This document shows positions 1-7,221 of a stretch of 11,859 nt of DNA, piece by piece. Source of the DNA: Pseudopedobacter sp040392825. GTDB taxonomy: Bacteria; Bacteroidota; Bacteroidia; Sphingobacteriales; Sphingobacteriaceae. A program made the position numbers and the translations under genes. How positions within the stretch are numbered: position 1 is the first letter of the stretch; every line of letters begins with the position of its first letter. The notes beneath the pieces were generated by a model, which saw nothing but the letters and a program-made list of their open reading frames with translations, did no database searches and had not been told where the DNA came from. Location: positions 1 to 11,859 of the forward strand of contig NZ_JBEBVH010000113.1 of the NCBI RefSeq assembly GCF_040392825.1. Reading direction: 5' to 3'.

Positions 1-612
1 AAGTTGCTTTAGTTTAATCAGGCTTTGTTCTGCTAACTGTTTTTCGGTGGTATAATTGCTGATAATATACGTTAAGCAGGCAAATATGAGTATAACAGTG
101 ACAATGTAGGTAGAAGTAATATCAATGAAGCGTGTAGTTCTGTCACCGTAGCTATCACCTATCATTTCCGGATTGTAGTATTCGTAGGCAATAAGCGAAA
201 CCACCAGGGCGATATTACTTATTGTCCATATCCAATAATGTTTCTTCTGGGCTACTGCAATTATAATAAAGTGAGTGGTGATAAAAGAGAATAGTACAGA
301 GCCCTGTATGCCCGATGAAAAATAATAGCTAATTGCAAAGAAAATATTAATGATAATGGCGTAGAATAGCATACTGCTGTTTAGCCTGTTTTTATATCTG
401 GACAGATAATAAAGAAAAACCTGAAAACATAATAAAATCGATGAAAATAAAGCCAGCCATGGCAGGCCCACAGCTAAACTAAACGGAATAGTATATAATA
501 TAACAAGTATGGTAACAATACAAACAGAATGATAAATTCTGCTTTGTAATGAAAATTCAGGATTATCACCTCTTAAATAATTCCAGATACTTGATAATTT
601 TCTCTTAATCAT
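1..612 (-). CDS. Membrane sensor protein, N-terminal part (probable histidine kinase), truncated by window edge
   Basis: The frame opens with ATG at 612-610 and runs without a stop to base 1, giving 204 residues with the 3' part missing. Six hydrophobic segments are visible at about residues 26-44, 48-70, 80-98, 104-121, 127-143 and 165-185, joined by short loops. After the last helix comes a charged, coiled-coil-like stretch (TTEKQLAEQSLIKLKQL) that runs off the edge. A six-helix sensor followed by such a linker is the usual N-terminus of Bacteroidota membrane sensor histidine kinases, so a HisKA/HATPase module probably lies to the left. No catalytic motif is inside the window, so a cyclase or another signalling output remains possible. 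The start was chosen because it is the first ATG of the open frame and is followed by a basic MIKRK end, suiting inside-positive topology. It is divergent from susC. The coding frame is well supported; the kinase function is inferred. Confidence 0.7.
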   Translation of the reverse strand, partial: MIKRKLSSIWNYLRGDNPEFSLQSRIYHSVCIVTILVILYTIPFSLAVGLPWLALFSSILLCFQVFLYYLSRYKNRLNSSMLFYAIIINIFFAISYYFSSGIQGSVLFSFITTHFIIIAVAQKKHYWIWTISNIALVVSLIAYEYYNPEMIGDSYGDRTTRFIDITSTYIVTVILIFACLTYIISNYTTEKQLAEQSLIKLKQL

Positions 613-619
613 GCTAAAA

Positions 620-635
620 GTTTTCGATAGAAAAC
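620..635. repeat. Short inverted repeat next to the start of the leftward sensor gene
   Basis: GTTTTC, the spacer GATA, then GAAAAC form a perfect 6-bp inverted repeat with a four-base loop. It ends only seven bases before the ATG of the minus-strand gene, so on that transcript it would fold in the leader beside the ribosome-binding region. It could be a small protein-binding palindrome, a weak leader hairpin or chance in AT-rich DNA. Confidence 0.3.
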
Positions 636-812
636 CTAAGTTCGGCTTTCTCTTAGCTCATAAAGCAAAAAGTGGCGAAAGATACATATAATCAAAATGA
701 AGCAGCATTCTACCTTGAATAAATTAAGATAAAATTACATTGAAACGATTAATAGGTTATTTTCTGAAAATTAGCCCGTTTAGGTATATATAAAGATATA
801 AATGCCCCTTTT

Positions 813-833
813 TAGGGAAATTTATACTCCCTA
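813..833. promoter_or_regulatory. Inverted repeat TAGGGA-N9-TCCCTA upstream of susC, possible operator
   Basis: TAGGGA (813-818) and TCCCTA (828-833) are exact reverse complements separated by nine AT-rich bases. A third related block, CCCT at 806-809, lies just upstream. The repeat sits about 20 bases before the only -7-like box for susC, where an activator would be expected to bind. The HTCS at 7208-11293 is the obvious candidate ligand, though HTCS sites are often direct repeats, so the assignment is a guess. Six-base arms can arise by chance. Confidence 0.3.
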
Positions 834-924
834 TGCTCAAATAATACTTTTAATATTTGTATAACCGATAACATCTGGCTTAATAAGCGAGTGTAAAGAA
901 TCAATCATCAATAAAACCTGTAAA

Positions 925-3900
925 ATGAAGTATACTATTAAAAGCGCATTATTTTATCTTTTATTCACACTTGGCATTCTATTATCTGTAGAAGAAAGCT
1001 ATGGACAATTGAAAGTATCCGGAAAAGTTTTGGATACAGAAGGGAACTCACTTCCCGGTGTTACAATCAAAGTAAAAGGAAACCAGTCAGGTACAATTTC
1101 TGATGCGAATGGTAATTTTTCTCTGGCGGTAAATAACAACAATGAGATATTGGTATTAAGTTATATTGGTTTTAAAACCAAAGAATTACCGGCCAACAAC
1201 TCCTTATTAAGTAATATAGTAATGGAGATAGAGGAATCAAAATCGCTGGATCAGATAGTTGTGATCGGATATGGAGTCTCTAAATTAGGCGATGTGACCG
1301 GCTCTATTAGTAATGTACGGGGAGATATATTAACACAGACGGGTGCAAATAATGTTTCTGAGGCTTTGCAGGGAAGGGTAGCGGGACTAAAAGTCAATAA
1401 TCAATCGGGCGAGCCGGGTGGCAGTATCAGCATGCAAATCAGAGGGGCTAATTCAATAAATGCATCAAGTTCACCTTTATTTGTAATAGATGGACTACAA
1501 ATAGACGTAAATGGAAGCGAAGTTGCTACTTCATCAGTAGGTGGATATACAGGCTATAACCCTTTGGCTACTTTAAATCCGAATGATATTGAATCCATAG
1601 ATATTCTTAAAGATGCATCTGCTACCGCTATCTACGGGTCAAGAGGGGCGAATGGAGTAGTCATCATTACAACTAAATCCGGCAAAGGAAAAAATTCCCT
1701 CATTAATGTCAATTATCAAATTGGATTATCAGAAGCAACCAAAAAACTGGAAATGTTAGGTTCTCAGGACTACGTGAATTTCAGGCATGAATGGGACCGC
1801 AGTTCGCTAACCTGGGGAGTAGATTTGGATAATGATGGAAAGGCAGATGAACCCGTAAATGCAAATAACTTTGAACAATACAATTGGCAGGATTTATTTC
1901 TAAGAACAGGACAAACACAAAAATTTAACCTTACGGCACAAGGTGGTAATAATACTACCGATTTCATTTTGGGCTTAGGTTACAATAATCAGGAGGGAAT
2001 AATTGTTGGAAATGATTATAAACAATACTCTGCTCAAACTAAAGTGAACCATAAATTATCAAGGAATATTGATGTAGGGATGAACGTAAATTATGGCCGG
2101 ACGGTTACAGACGGAGCTGTATCCAGTGGAGGCGGAGCCGGAAGCTATAGTGGTCTTATTCAAAGTATATACAACGAAAAACCTATCGGTATTTTTGTTG
2201 ATCAGGAAAATGAGGGCGGCGGTTCCTATACACCATTAACCACCATGTTTTATGAGTCATATAAAAACGTGTCATTAGACCGGGCACTAGGTAACGCCTT
2301 TTTAACCTGGCAAATTATCCCCGGACTAAGCCTAAGGGTTTCGGGTTCCGGAAACACCTCTTTTTCGAAATTGCAGGAATTCTACGGAAAAGAGACCCGC
2401 TGGGGAAGTGTTAATAATGGAAGGGCAGAAGTAATGAATATTCAAACAACTTCTTATACCCAGTCTAATACCCTTACCTATAACAAAAGGGTCAAAAACA
2501 AATACTTTAATGCGCTTTTAGGGCAGGAATTTAACTCCTATAACATAGAAAATTCCAGAATCAGAGCATATTCGTTCGAAGATGAGTCTACCGGTGTTTT
2601 TGATATGAGCAAAGCAGGTATTGTAGATAAACCGCAAACCAATATTTCTGATACTAAGAGGTTATCTTTTTTTGGAAGGGTAAATTACAGTGTGAACTAC
2701 AAATATAATTTTACAGCTTCTATGCGAGCAGACGGATCGTCGAATTTTGGAAAGGGCAACAGGTTTGCCTATTTCCCATCCGCGGCTTTCGCCTGGCGTA
2801 TTAATAATGAAAAATTTATGTCGGCGTTTAAAAAACAGCTGAGTAACCTGAAATTAAGATTGAGTTATGGAATTACGGGTAATGACAGAATTCCAGCTTA
2901 TTCTGCTTTAGCCAGATTGGGAAATAATAATTATGCCGGAAACGGTACACCAATTTTTGGAATGGCACCCAGTTCTTCACCAAACCCCGACTTAAAGTGG
3001 GAATCTACTGAACAGTTTGATATGGGACTGGACGTGGGGTTGTTTAACGAAAGAATTAGTGTGACGGCAGATATCTATAAAAAAATAACCAGAGACTTGT
3101 TACTGAACACGCCAATTCCGTCTCAGACAGGTTTTAGCTCTCAATACCAGAATATTGGAAAGATTCAGAATAAAGGAATAGAAATTACGATTAACTCGGT
3201 AAATGTTAAAAAAGATAATTTTAGTTGGAGTAGTAGTTTAAATTTCGATCGGAACTTGAATAAGGTACTCTCACTAGGCGATTCGGAATTTTTGCCTGTA
3301 GTTATCAGCAACGGATTTTTAACAGATGTAAGTCGGGTAATTGTTGGAAACTCTATAGGTACTGGCTTTGGATATGTAGCTGACGGAAACTATCAGTTTT
3401 CAGATTTCACAATTACTAATTCTGGAGGACAGGTGATTGACCCTTCAACCATAACTACTGGCAATTACGATAACTATACATATACTTTAAACCAGGGGGT
3501 TACAAGTATTGCAGCTGTAAGTGTAAAGCCGGGAGATAGAAGATATAAGGATTTAGATGGTAATGGGATTATTAATGCAGAAGACAGAAAAGTAATATCC
3601 AATAGTAATCCCGATTTTAATATAGGATTTTCTAATAATTTCAAGTATAAACAATTTGATTTAACGCTGTTTTTCGAAGGAGTTTTCGGCAATGAAATTA
3701 TGAATGCGTTTATTAATAATTCAGAAGCTGGATTAAAAGGAGCTGCTCCTGCCTATAATATCACAAAGGCGTATTTTGATAACCGATGGACACCTTCAAA
3801 TCCGTCAAACACCTATTCAAGGCTGAAAAACAATACCAATGATTTTGTATCTACTTATTATGTAGAAGACGGCTCTTTTGTCCGTTTTAAGAACTTATCT

Positions 3901-4110
3901 TTGGGTTATACCCTTAATCCGGCTATAGCCAGAAAATTACATGTTAAAAATATCCGTTTTAACTTTACAATAGATAATTTATATGTATGGACAAAATATA
4001 GCGGATTAGATCCGGATATCCGTTCTGCATCATCACTTATGCCTGGTTACGACAGGTTATCGTATCCCAGAGCAAGAAACTATTTTTTTGGACTTAACGT
4101 AGGATTTTAG
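925..4110 (+). CDS. susC: SusC/RagA-family TonB-linked outer-membrane transporter
   Basis: This 1061-residue protein imports glycan fragments bound by its SusD partner through the outer membrane, using TonB energy. A signal peptide covers about residues 1-27 (cut near SYG|Q). It is followed by a carboxypeptidase-regulatory-like domain at about 28-105 (SGKVLDTEGNSLPGVTIKVKG, a strong family signature), the TonB-box-like DQIVVIGYG at 109-117, and the plug domain to about 255. Plug marks are LFVIDG near 185-190 and DASATAIYGSRGANGVVIITT at about 230-250. The rest is the beta-barrel, ending in an aromatic C-terminus (LNVGF). Length is normal. There is no STN domain before the regulatory-like domain, so it should not signal through an anti-sigma factor, which agrees with an HTCS nearby. 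Acidic EF-hand-like loops occur at 300-305 (DLDNDG) and 876-887 (DLDGNG...ED). It lies ten bases ahead of susD and surely shares its transcript. The gene symbol names the family; the substrate is not readable from the sequence. Confidence 0.97.
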   Translation: MKYTIKSALFYLLFTLGILLSVEESYGQLKVSGKVLDTEGNSLPGVTIKVKGNQSGTISDANGNFSLAVNNNNEILVLSYIGFKTKELPANNSLLSNIVMEIEESKSLDQIVVIGYGVSKLGDVTGSISNVRGDILTQTGANNVSEALQGRVAGLKVNNQSGEPGGSISMQIRGANSINASSSPLFVIDGLQIDVNGSEVATSSVGGYTGYNPLATLNPNDIESIDILKDASATAIYGSRGANGVVIITTKSGKGKNSLINVNYQIGLSEATKKLEMLGSQDYVNFRHEWDRSSLTWGVDLDNDGKADEPVNANNFEQYNWQDLFLRTGQTQKFNLTAQGGNNTTDFILGLGYNNQEGIIVGNDYKQYSAQTKVNHKLSRNIDVGMNVNYGRTVTDGAVSSGGGAGSYSGLIQSIYNEKPIGIFVDQENEGGGSYTPLTTMFYESYKNVSLDRALGNAFLTWQIIPGLSLRVSGSGNTSFSKLQEFYGKETRWGSVNNGRAEVMNIQTTSYTQSNTLTYNKRVKNKYFNALLGQEFNSYNIENSRIRAYSFEDESTGVFDMSKAGIVDKPQTNISDTKRLSFFGRVNYSVNYKYNFTASMRADGSSNFGKGNRFAYFPSAAFAWRINNEKFMSAFKKQLSNLKLRLSYGITGNDRIPAYSALARLGNNNYAGNGTPIFGMAPSSSPNPDLKWESTEQFDMGLDVGLFNERISVTADIYKKITRDLLLNTPIPSQTGFSSQYQNIGKIQNKGIEITINSVNVKKDNFSWSSSLNFDRNLNKVLSLGDSEFLPVVISNGFLTDVSRVIVGNSIGTGFGYVADGNYQFSDFTITNSGGQVIDPSTITTGNYDNYTYTLNQGVTSIAAVSVKPGDRRYKDLDGNGIINAEDRKVISNSNPDFNIGFSNNFKYKQFDLTLFFEGVFGNEIMNAFINNSEAGLKGAAPAYNITKAYFDNRWTPSNPSNTYSRLKNNTNDFVSTYYVEDGSFVRFKNLSLGYTLNPAIARKLHVKNIRFNFTIDNLYVWTKYSGLDPDIRSASSLMPGYDRLSYPRARNYFFGLNVGF

Positions 4111-4120
4111 ACACAACATT

Positions 4121-5755
4121 ATGAAAAATAGCAACATATTATTAGCAGTTATTCTATTTTTAACTTTTACAATGATGTCTTGTGAGAACTCGGATTTTCT
4201 TAATAAACCTCCTTTATCATTCACAAGTCCCGAGAACTTTTACAAAACCGAAAAGGATTTAAAAATAGCATTAGTAGGATGCTATGATGCAATAAATACT
4301 TCTTCAGTCCCGGGAGCTTCTGTAGGAGATGGCACTTATTCCAGAGGATTATTATTTATGCTGTTGGGAGGAACCGATGAAGTGGTACCGAACACATCAA
4401 GCGAACTGGCCGACTTCGCCAGGCTATCTTACCTGTCATCCAATAACCCTTTATCTCAGTTTTGGGCGGCGTATTATGCGGGTATTTCGAGATGTAATCT
4501 ATTAATAGAAAAAGCTGCAGAGGTAGATATGAATGAAACCGGAAAGAAAAACATCATAGCAGAAGCGAAGTTTTTAAGAGCTTTTTATTACTACCATTTG
4601 GCGTCTCTTTTCGGAGGCGTACCATTGATTACCAGTTCTATACCGGATGGCGAAGCGCCCAGAGAAAGTGTGCAGGGGATTTATAAACTCATTATAGAAG
4701 ATCTAACTTATGCGTATACCACATTAGGTAATACCAGTATTTTTACTGGTGGTGCTAATAAATGGACTGCGGGTGGATATTTGGGGGTTATATACAATTA
4801 CCTGGCAAGTTGCAAAAGATACCATACAAGTAAATCGCTAGATTTTGCCCTGAATGATTTTGAGTGGGTAAATGAAACAGAAATGAGTGCCGCTGCGGAA
4901 ACAGTTCTCAAAGATATAGTGGAAAATAGTGGCTACATTTTGGTTGAGAAAGCTAAATATAGTCATTTATTTAGGGAAACTACTAAAGCAGAGCAATATA
5001 AGGAATGTTTGTTTTTAGCAGAAGCAAGTAATACCATTACCGACGAATATCCGGAGATTTCAAACTTTCCTATACCAAGTGGAGATCGTAATATTTATGG
5101 TGGTGGTTATGGACGTTTAAAACCCACCCGGGAATTATATTTATCTTATAATGCCAATGATATTCGAAGAGATCATAATATAACAGGGACATATACTGCT
5201 GCGTCGATTAAGGAAACCGTAGGCGGAAATACCTATTACATTCCGGTAGCAGCAGTAACCGGTAGTAAAATTAATTGGTGTACCGGAAAGTTCAGATGTA
5301 TTGACCCGAAAGAAAAAACTATCCCACCTTCTGCAACGCAACTGAATTATCCGTTGTTAAGATTTGCCGATATTTTATTACAGTATGCAGAAGCACTGTA
5401 TTTTACAGGAGATGAAGCTAAGGCCAGAACCTATTTTACAGAAATCAGAAACAGGGTAGTGAAAGACGGGGTGAATGTAGAGACCCTGAATACGGCGTAT
5501 TATAAAGCGGACTTCGTAACAGAACTTTTGGATGAAAGGAGGAGGGAACTTTGTTTTGAATCTAAAAGAAGAATAGACCTTATCAGGTTTAATAAACTCG
5601 AAGAAGCAATCTTTTCTATAAATCTAAAAGCAGGGAATTTGAATGACATGGCTAAAGATATGCAAGATAATTATGAGTATTTTAAAATATGGATGCCTTT
5701 GCCAGACATGCAGTTGACATTGAATAGAAAGCTAATACCAAATCCCGGTTATTAA
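4121..5755 (+). CDS. susD: SusD/RagB-family surface glycan-binding lipoprotein
   Basis: This 544-residue lipoprotein sits on the cell surface as a lid over the SusC barrel and captures the glycan to be imported. A lipoprotein signal ends in TMMSC with the lipidated cysteine at residue 21, followed by the family-typical ENSDFLNKPP. The N-terminal SusD-like domain follows, with its characteristic helix AEAKFLRAFYYYHLASLFGG at about 147-166 and VPLI directly after. The C-terminal RagB/SusD domain contains the TPR-like stretch LLQYAEAL...EIRNRV at about 418-445, LLDERRREL, and the typical ending WMPLPDMQ...IPNPGY. It starts ten bases after susC stops, so the two are translated from one message. 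No truncation is visible. The glycan specificity cannot be deduced. The family assignment is secure. Confidence 0.97.
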   Translation: MKNSNILLAVILFLTFTMMSCENSDFLNKPPLSFTSPENFYKTEKDLKIALVGCYDAINTSSVPGASVGDGTYSRGLLFMLLGGTDEVVPNTSSELADFARLSYLSSNNPLSQFWAAYYAGISRCNLLIEKAAEVDMNETGKKNIIAEAKFLRAFYYYHLASLFGGVPLITSSIPDGEAPRESVQGIYKLIIEDLTYAYTTLGNTSIFTGGANKWTAGGYLGVIYNYLASCKRYHTSKSLDFALNDFEWVNETEMSAAAETVLKDIVENSGYILVEKAKYSHLFRETTKAEQYKECLFLAEASNTITDEYPEISNFPIPSGDRNIYGGGYGRLKPTRELYLSYNANDIRRDHNITGTYTAASIKETVGGNTYYIPVAAVTGSKINWCTGKFRCIDPKEKTIPPSATQLNYPLLRFADILLQYAEALYFTGDEAKARTYFTEIRNRVVKDGVNVETLNTAYYKADFVTELLDERRRELCFESKRRIDLIRFNKLEEAIFSINLKAGNLNDMAKDMQDNYEYFKIWMPLPDMQLTLNRKLIPNPGY

Positions 5756-5830
5756 AATTTAGAAAGAGAAGAAGGAATATTAAATTGCTACTTCTATTGC
5801 CTTAATTTAGTTATAGATATAAAATATATT

Positions 5831-7180
5831 ATGAATCGCAGAAATTTTGTACAAAAAGCTTGTATAGGAGCAGCAAGTTTAAGTGTAATTCCTTCAGGAA
5901 TATTGTTTGGTAAAGACAATGGTGTAGTGAGATTGGGGTACATTGGAGTAGGGCTTAGAGGAAGAACACATATAAGAGAAGGCCTACTCCGTAGCGATGT
6001 AGAAATAGTAGCTATTTGTGATATTCAGGAAAGTTCGTTAAAGCTTTGTCGTGAACAATTTACAAAGGCAGGTAAGAAACTTCCTAAAGAATATACCGGG
6101 AGTTTAGATGCTTATAAAAAGTTACTGGAAAGAAAAGATATAGATGGTGTGATTATTTCGACACCCTGGAAGTTTCACCGCGATCAGGCTGTAGATGCTA
6201 TGAAAGCAGGTAAATATGTAGGATGTGAAGTGTTAGCCGGTTTAACGGTAGAAGAGCATTGGGATGTGGTAAACGTATCGGAACAAACTAAAATGCCCTA
6301 CATGACTTTGGAAAATGTATGCTACCGCAGAGATGTGCTGGCTGTACTAAACATGGTGCGTCAGGGAGTATTTGGAGAATTGGTACACTTGGAAGGAGGC
6401 TATCAGCATGATTTGCGGGACGTTCTTTTTAACGACGGAAAACATTTCTATGGGCATGGTGTAGAATTTGGTCCCGATAAATCTATAGGAGAAGCGCAAT
6501 GGCGCACCCAATACAATATAGATGTTGACGGTGATATTTATCCTACGCATGGATTGGGACCGTTAATGAACTATGCAGACATCAATAGAGGAAACCGGTT
6601 GGTAAACATGGTGTCTTTTTCCTCTAAAGCCAGAGGGCTAGCCGACTATGTGAATAAAAAATCGCAGGGACACCCAAATTCAAAACTTAATTATAAAAAC
6701 GGAGATATTGTAACCACCCAAATCAATTGTGCGAACGGAGAAACGATGCTGATAACTCACGACACCCATCTTCCACGTCCGTATTCTATCGGGTTTAGAG
6801 TACAGGGAACGAATGGATTATGGATGGACGTAGCTGAATCTATCCATATAGAAGGAGTTAGTAAGCCGCACAAATGGGATCCGATAAAAGAGTGGATTGC
6901 TAAATATGATCATCCTTTGTGGAAGAAATATGAGAAAGAGGCTGTTGGTGCAGGGCATGGTGGAATGGATTGGTTTGTTTTCAATGCCTTTGTACAATCA
7001 ATTAAACAAAAACGGCAAACTCCTATAGATGTTTACGACTCTGTAACCATGAGCGTAATTCTCCCTTTATCTGTAAAATCAATAGCAGAAGGCAATACTG
7101 TACAGGAAATCCCCGATTTTACACGTGGGAGGTGGAAAAGCCGGAAAAATACATTTGCGCTGGACGACTCGGGATTTTAA
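5831..7180 (+). CDS. GH109-type NAD-dependent alpha-N-acetylgalactosaminidase (Gfo/Idh/MocA fold), Tat-exported
   Basis: The 449-residue protein most likely removes terminal N-acetylgalactosamine by the NAD-dependent oxidation, elimination and re-reduction mechanism of family GH109. A twin-arginine signal is present (NRRNFVQK, then a hydrophobic stretch to about residue 26), so the protein would be exported folded with its cofactor. The Rossmann nucleotide-binding motif is LGYIGVGLRGRTH at 35-47. Later blocks closely match what I remember of the characterised Elizabethkingia meningoseptica enzyme: ENVCYRRD (161-168), GGYQHD (189-194), WRT (224-226), YPTHG (237-241) and GAGHGGMD (373-380). The active-site residues known there as Tyr179, Arg213, Tyr225 and His228 correspond here to Tyr191, Arg225, Tyr237 and His240, all at a constant offset of 12, so the site looks intact. 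It follows susD after 75 bases, probably in the same operon. Some GH109 members may act on beta-linked GalNAc or related sugars, so the anomer is less certain than the family. A plain sugar dehydrogenase is unlikely given this match. Confidence 0.9.
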   Translation: MNRRNFVQKACIGAASLSVIPSGILFGKDNGVVRLGYIGVGLRGRTHIREGLLRSDVEIVAICDIQESSLKLCREQFTKAGKKLPKEYTGSLDAYKKLLERKDIDGVIISTPWKFHRDQAVDAMKAGKYVGCEVLAGLTVEEHWDVVNVSEQTKMPYMTLENVCYRRDVLAVLNMVRQGVFGELVHLEGGYQHDLRDVLFNDGKHFYGHGVEFGPDKSIGEAQWRTQYNIDVDGDIYPTHGLGPLMNYADINRGNRLVNMVSFSSKARGLADYVNKKSQGHPNSKLNYKNGDIVTTQINCANGETMLITHDTHLPRPYSIGFRVQGTNGLWMDVAESIHIEGVSKPHKWDPIKEWIAKYDHPLWKKYEKEAVGAGHGGMDWFVFNAFVQSIKQKRQTPIDVYDSVTMSVILPLSVKSIAEGNTVQEIPDFTRGRWKSRKNTFALDDSGF

Positions 7181-7183
7181 TGC

Positions 7184-7221
7184 CAGAAAGTGGATAGTTC
7201 ACAAAAACTATCCACTTTCTG
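7184..7221. terminator. Perfect 16-bp stem-loop between convergent genes, probable bidirectional terminator
   Basis: CAGAAAGTGGATAGTT (7184-7199) is the exact reverse complement of bases 7206-7221, with the six-base loop CACAAA. It lies three bases after the stop of the GH109 gene, and its right arm contains the last codons and the TAG stop (7210-7208) of the convergent HTCS gene. A hairpin this strong between tail-to-tail genes is best read as a terminator serving both strands. The T-tracts are weak: only GTTTC follows on the plus strand and TTAAAATCCC on the minus strand. It may therefore act partly as a 3' end stabiliser. Confidence 0.8.

Larger units (their letters stand above)
613..924. 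promoter_or_regulatory. Divergent intergenic region between the sensor gene and susC
   Basis: These 312 AT-rich bases hold no convincing gene and must carry the start signals for both divergent neighbours. For susC, AATATTTG at 852-859 differs at one base from the Bacteroidota -7 consensus TAnnTTTG, but no TTTG element lies at the expected -33 distance. Transcription from it would leave a leader of about 60 bases. For the leftward gene, the minus strand has TATCTTTC near 677-684, also one base off consensus and also without a good -33 box. Inverted repeats at 620-635 and 813-833 are listed separately. There is no clear Shine-Dalgarno site before either start. That the region is a promoter region follows from the layout; the exact boxes are weak. 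Confidence 0.5.

Noticed and set aside
1770..1967. Minus-strand open frame inside susC (another is at 3474-3692)
   Set aside because: It lies opposite intact conserved SusC sequence with no start signal or recognisable domain.
5831..5910. Lipoprotein signal in the GH109 protein at Cys11
   Set aside because: The cysteine comes before the hydrophobic stretch and lacks a lipobox (QKAC). The twin-arginine signal explains the N-terminus better.
5831..7180. Reading the third operon gene as an ordinary sugar dehydrogenase
   Set aside because: The Rossmann motif alone would allow it, but the blocks ENVCYRRD, GGYQHD, WRT, YPTHG and GAGHGGMD together match the GH109 glycosidase pattern.
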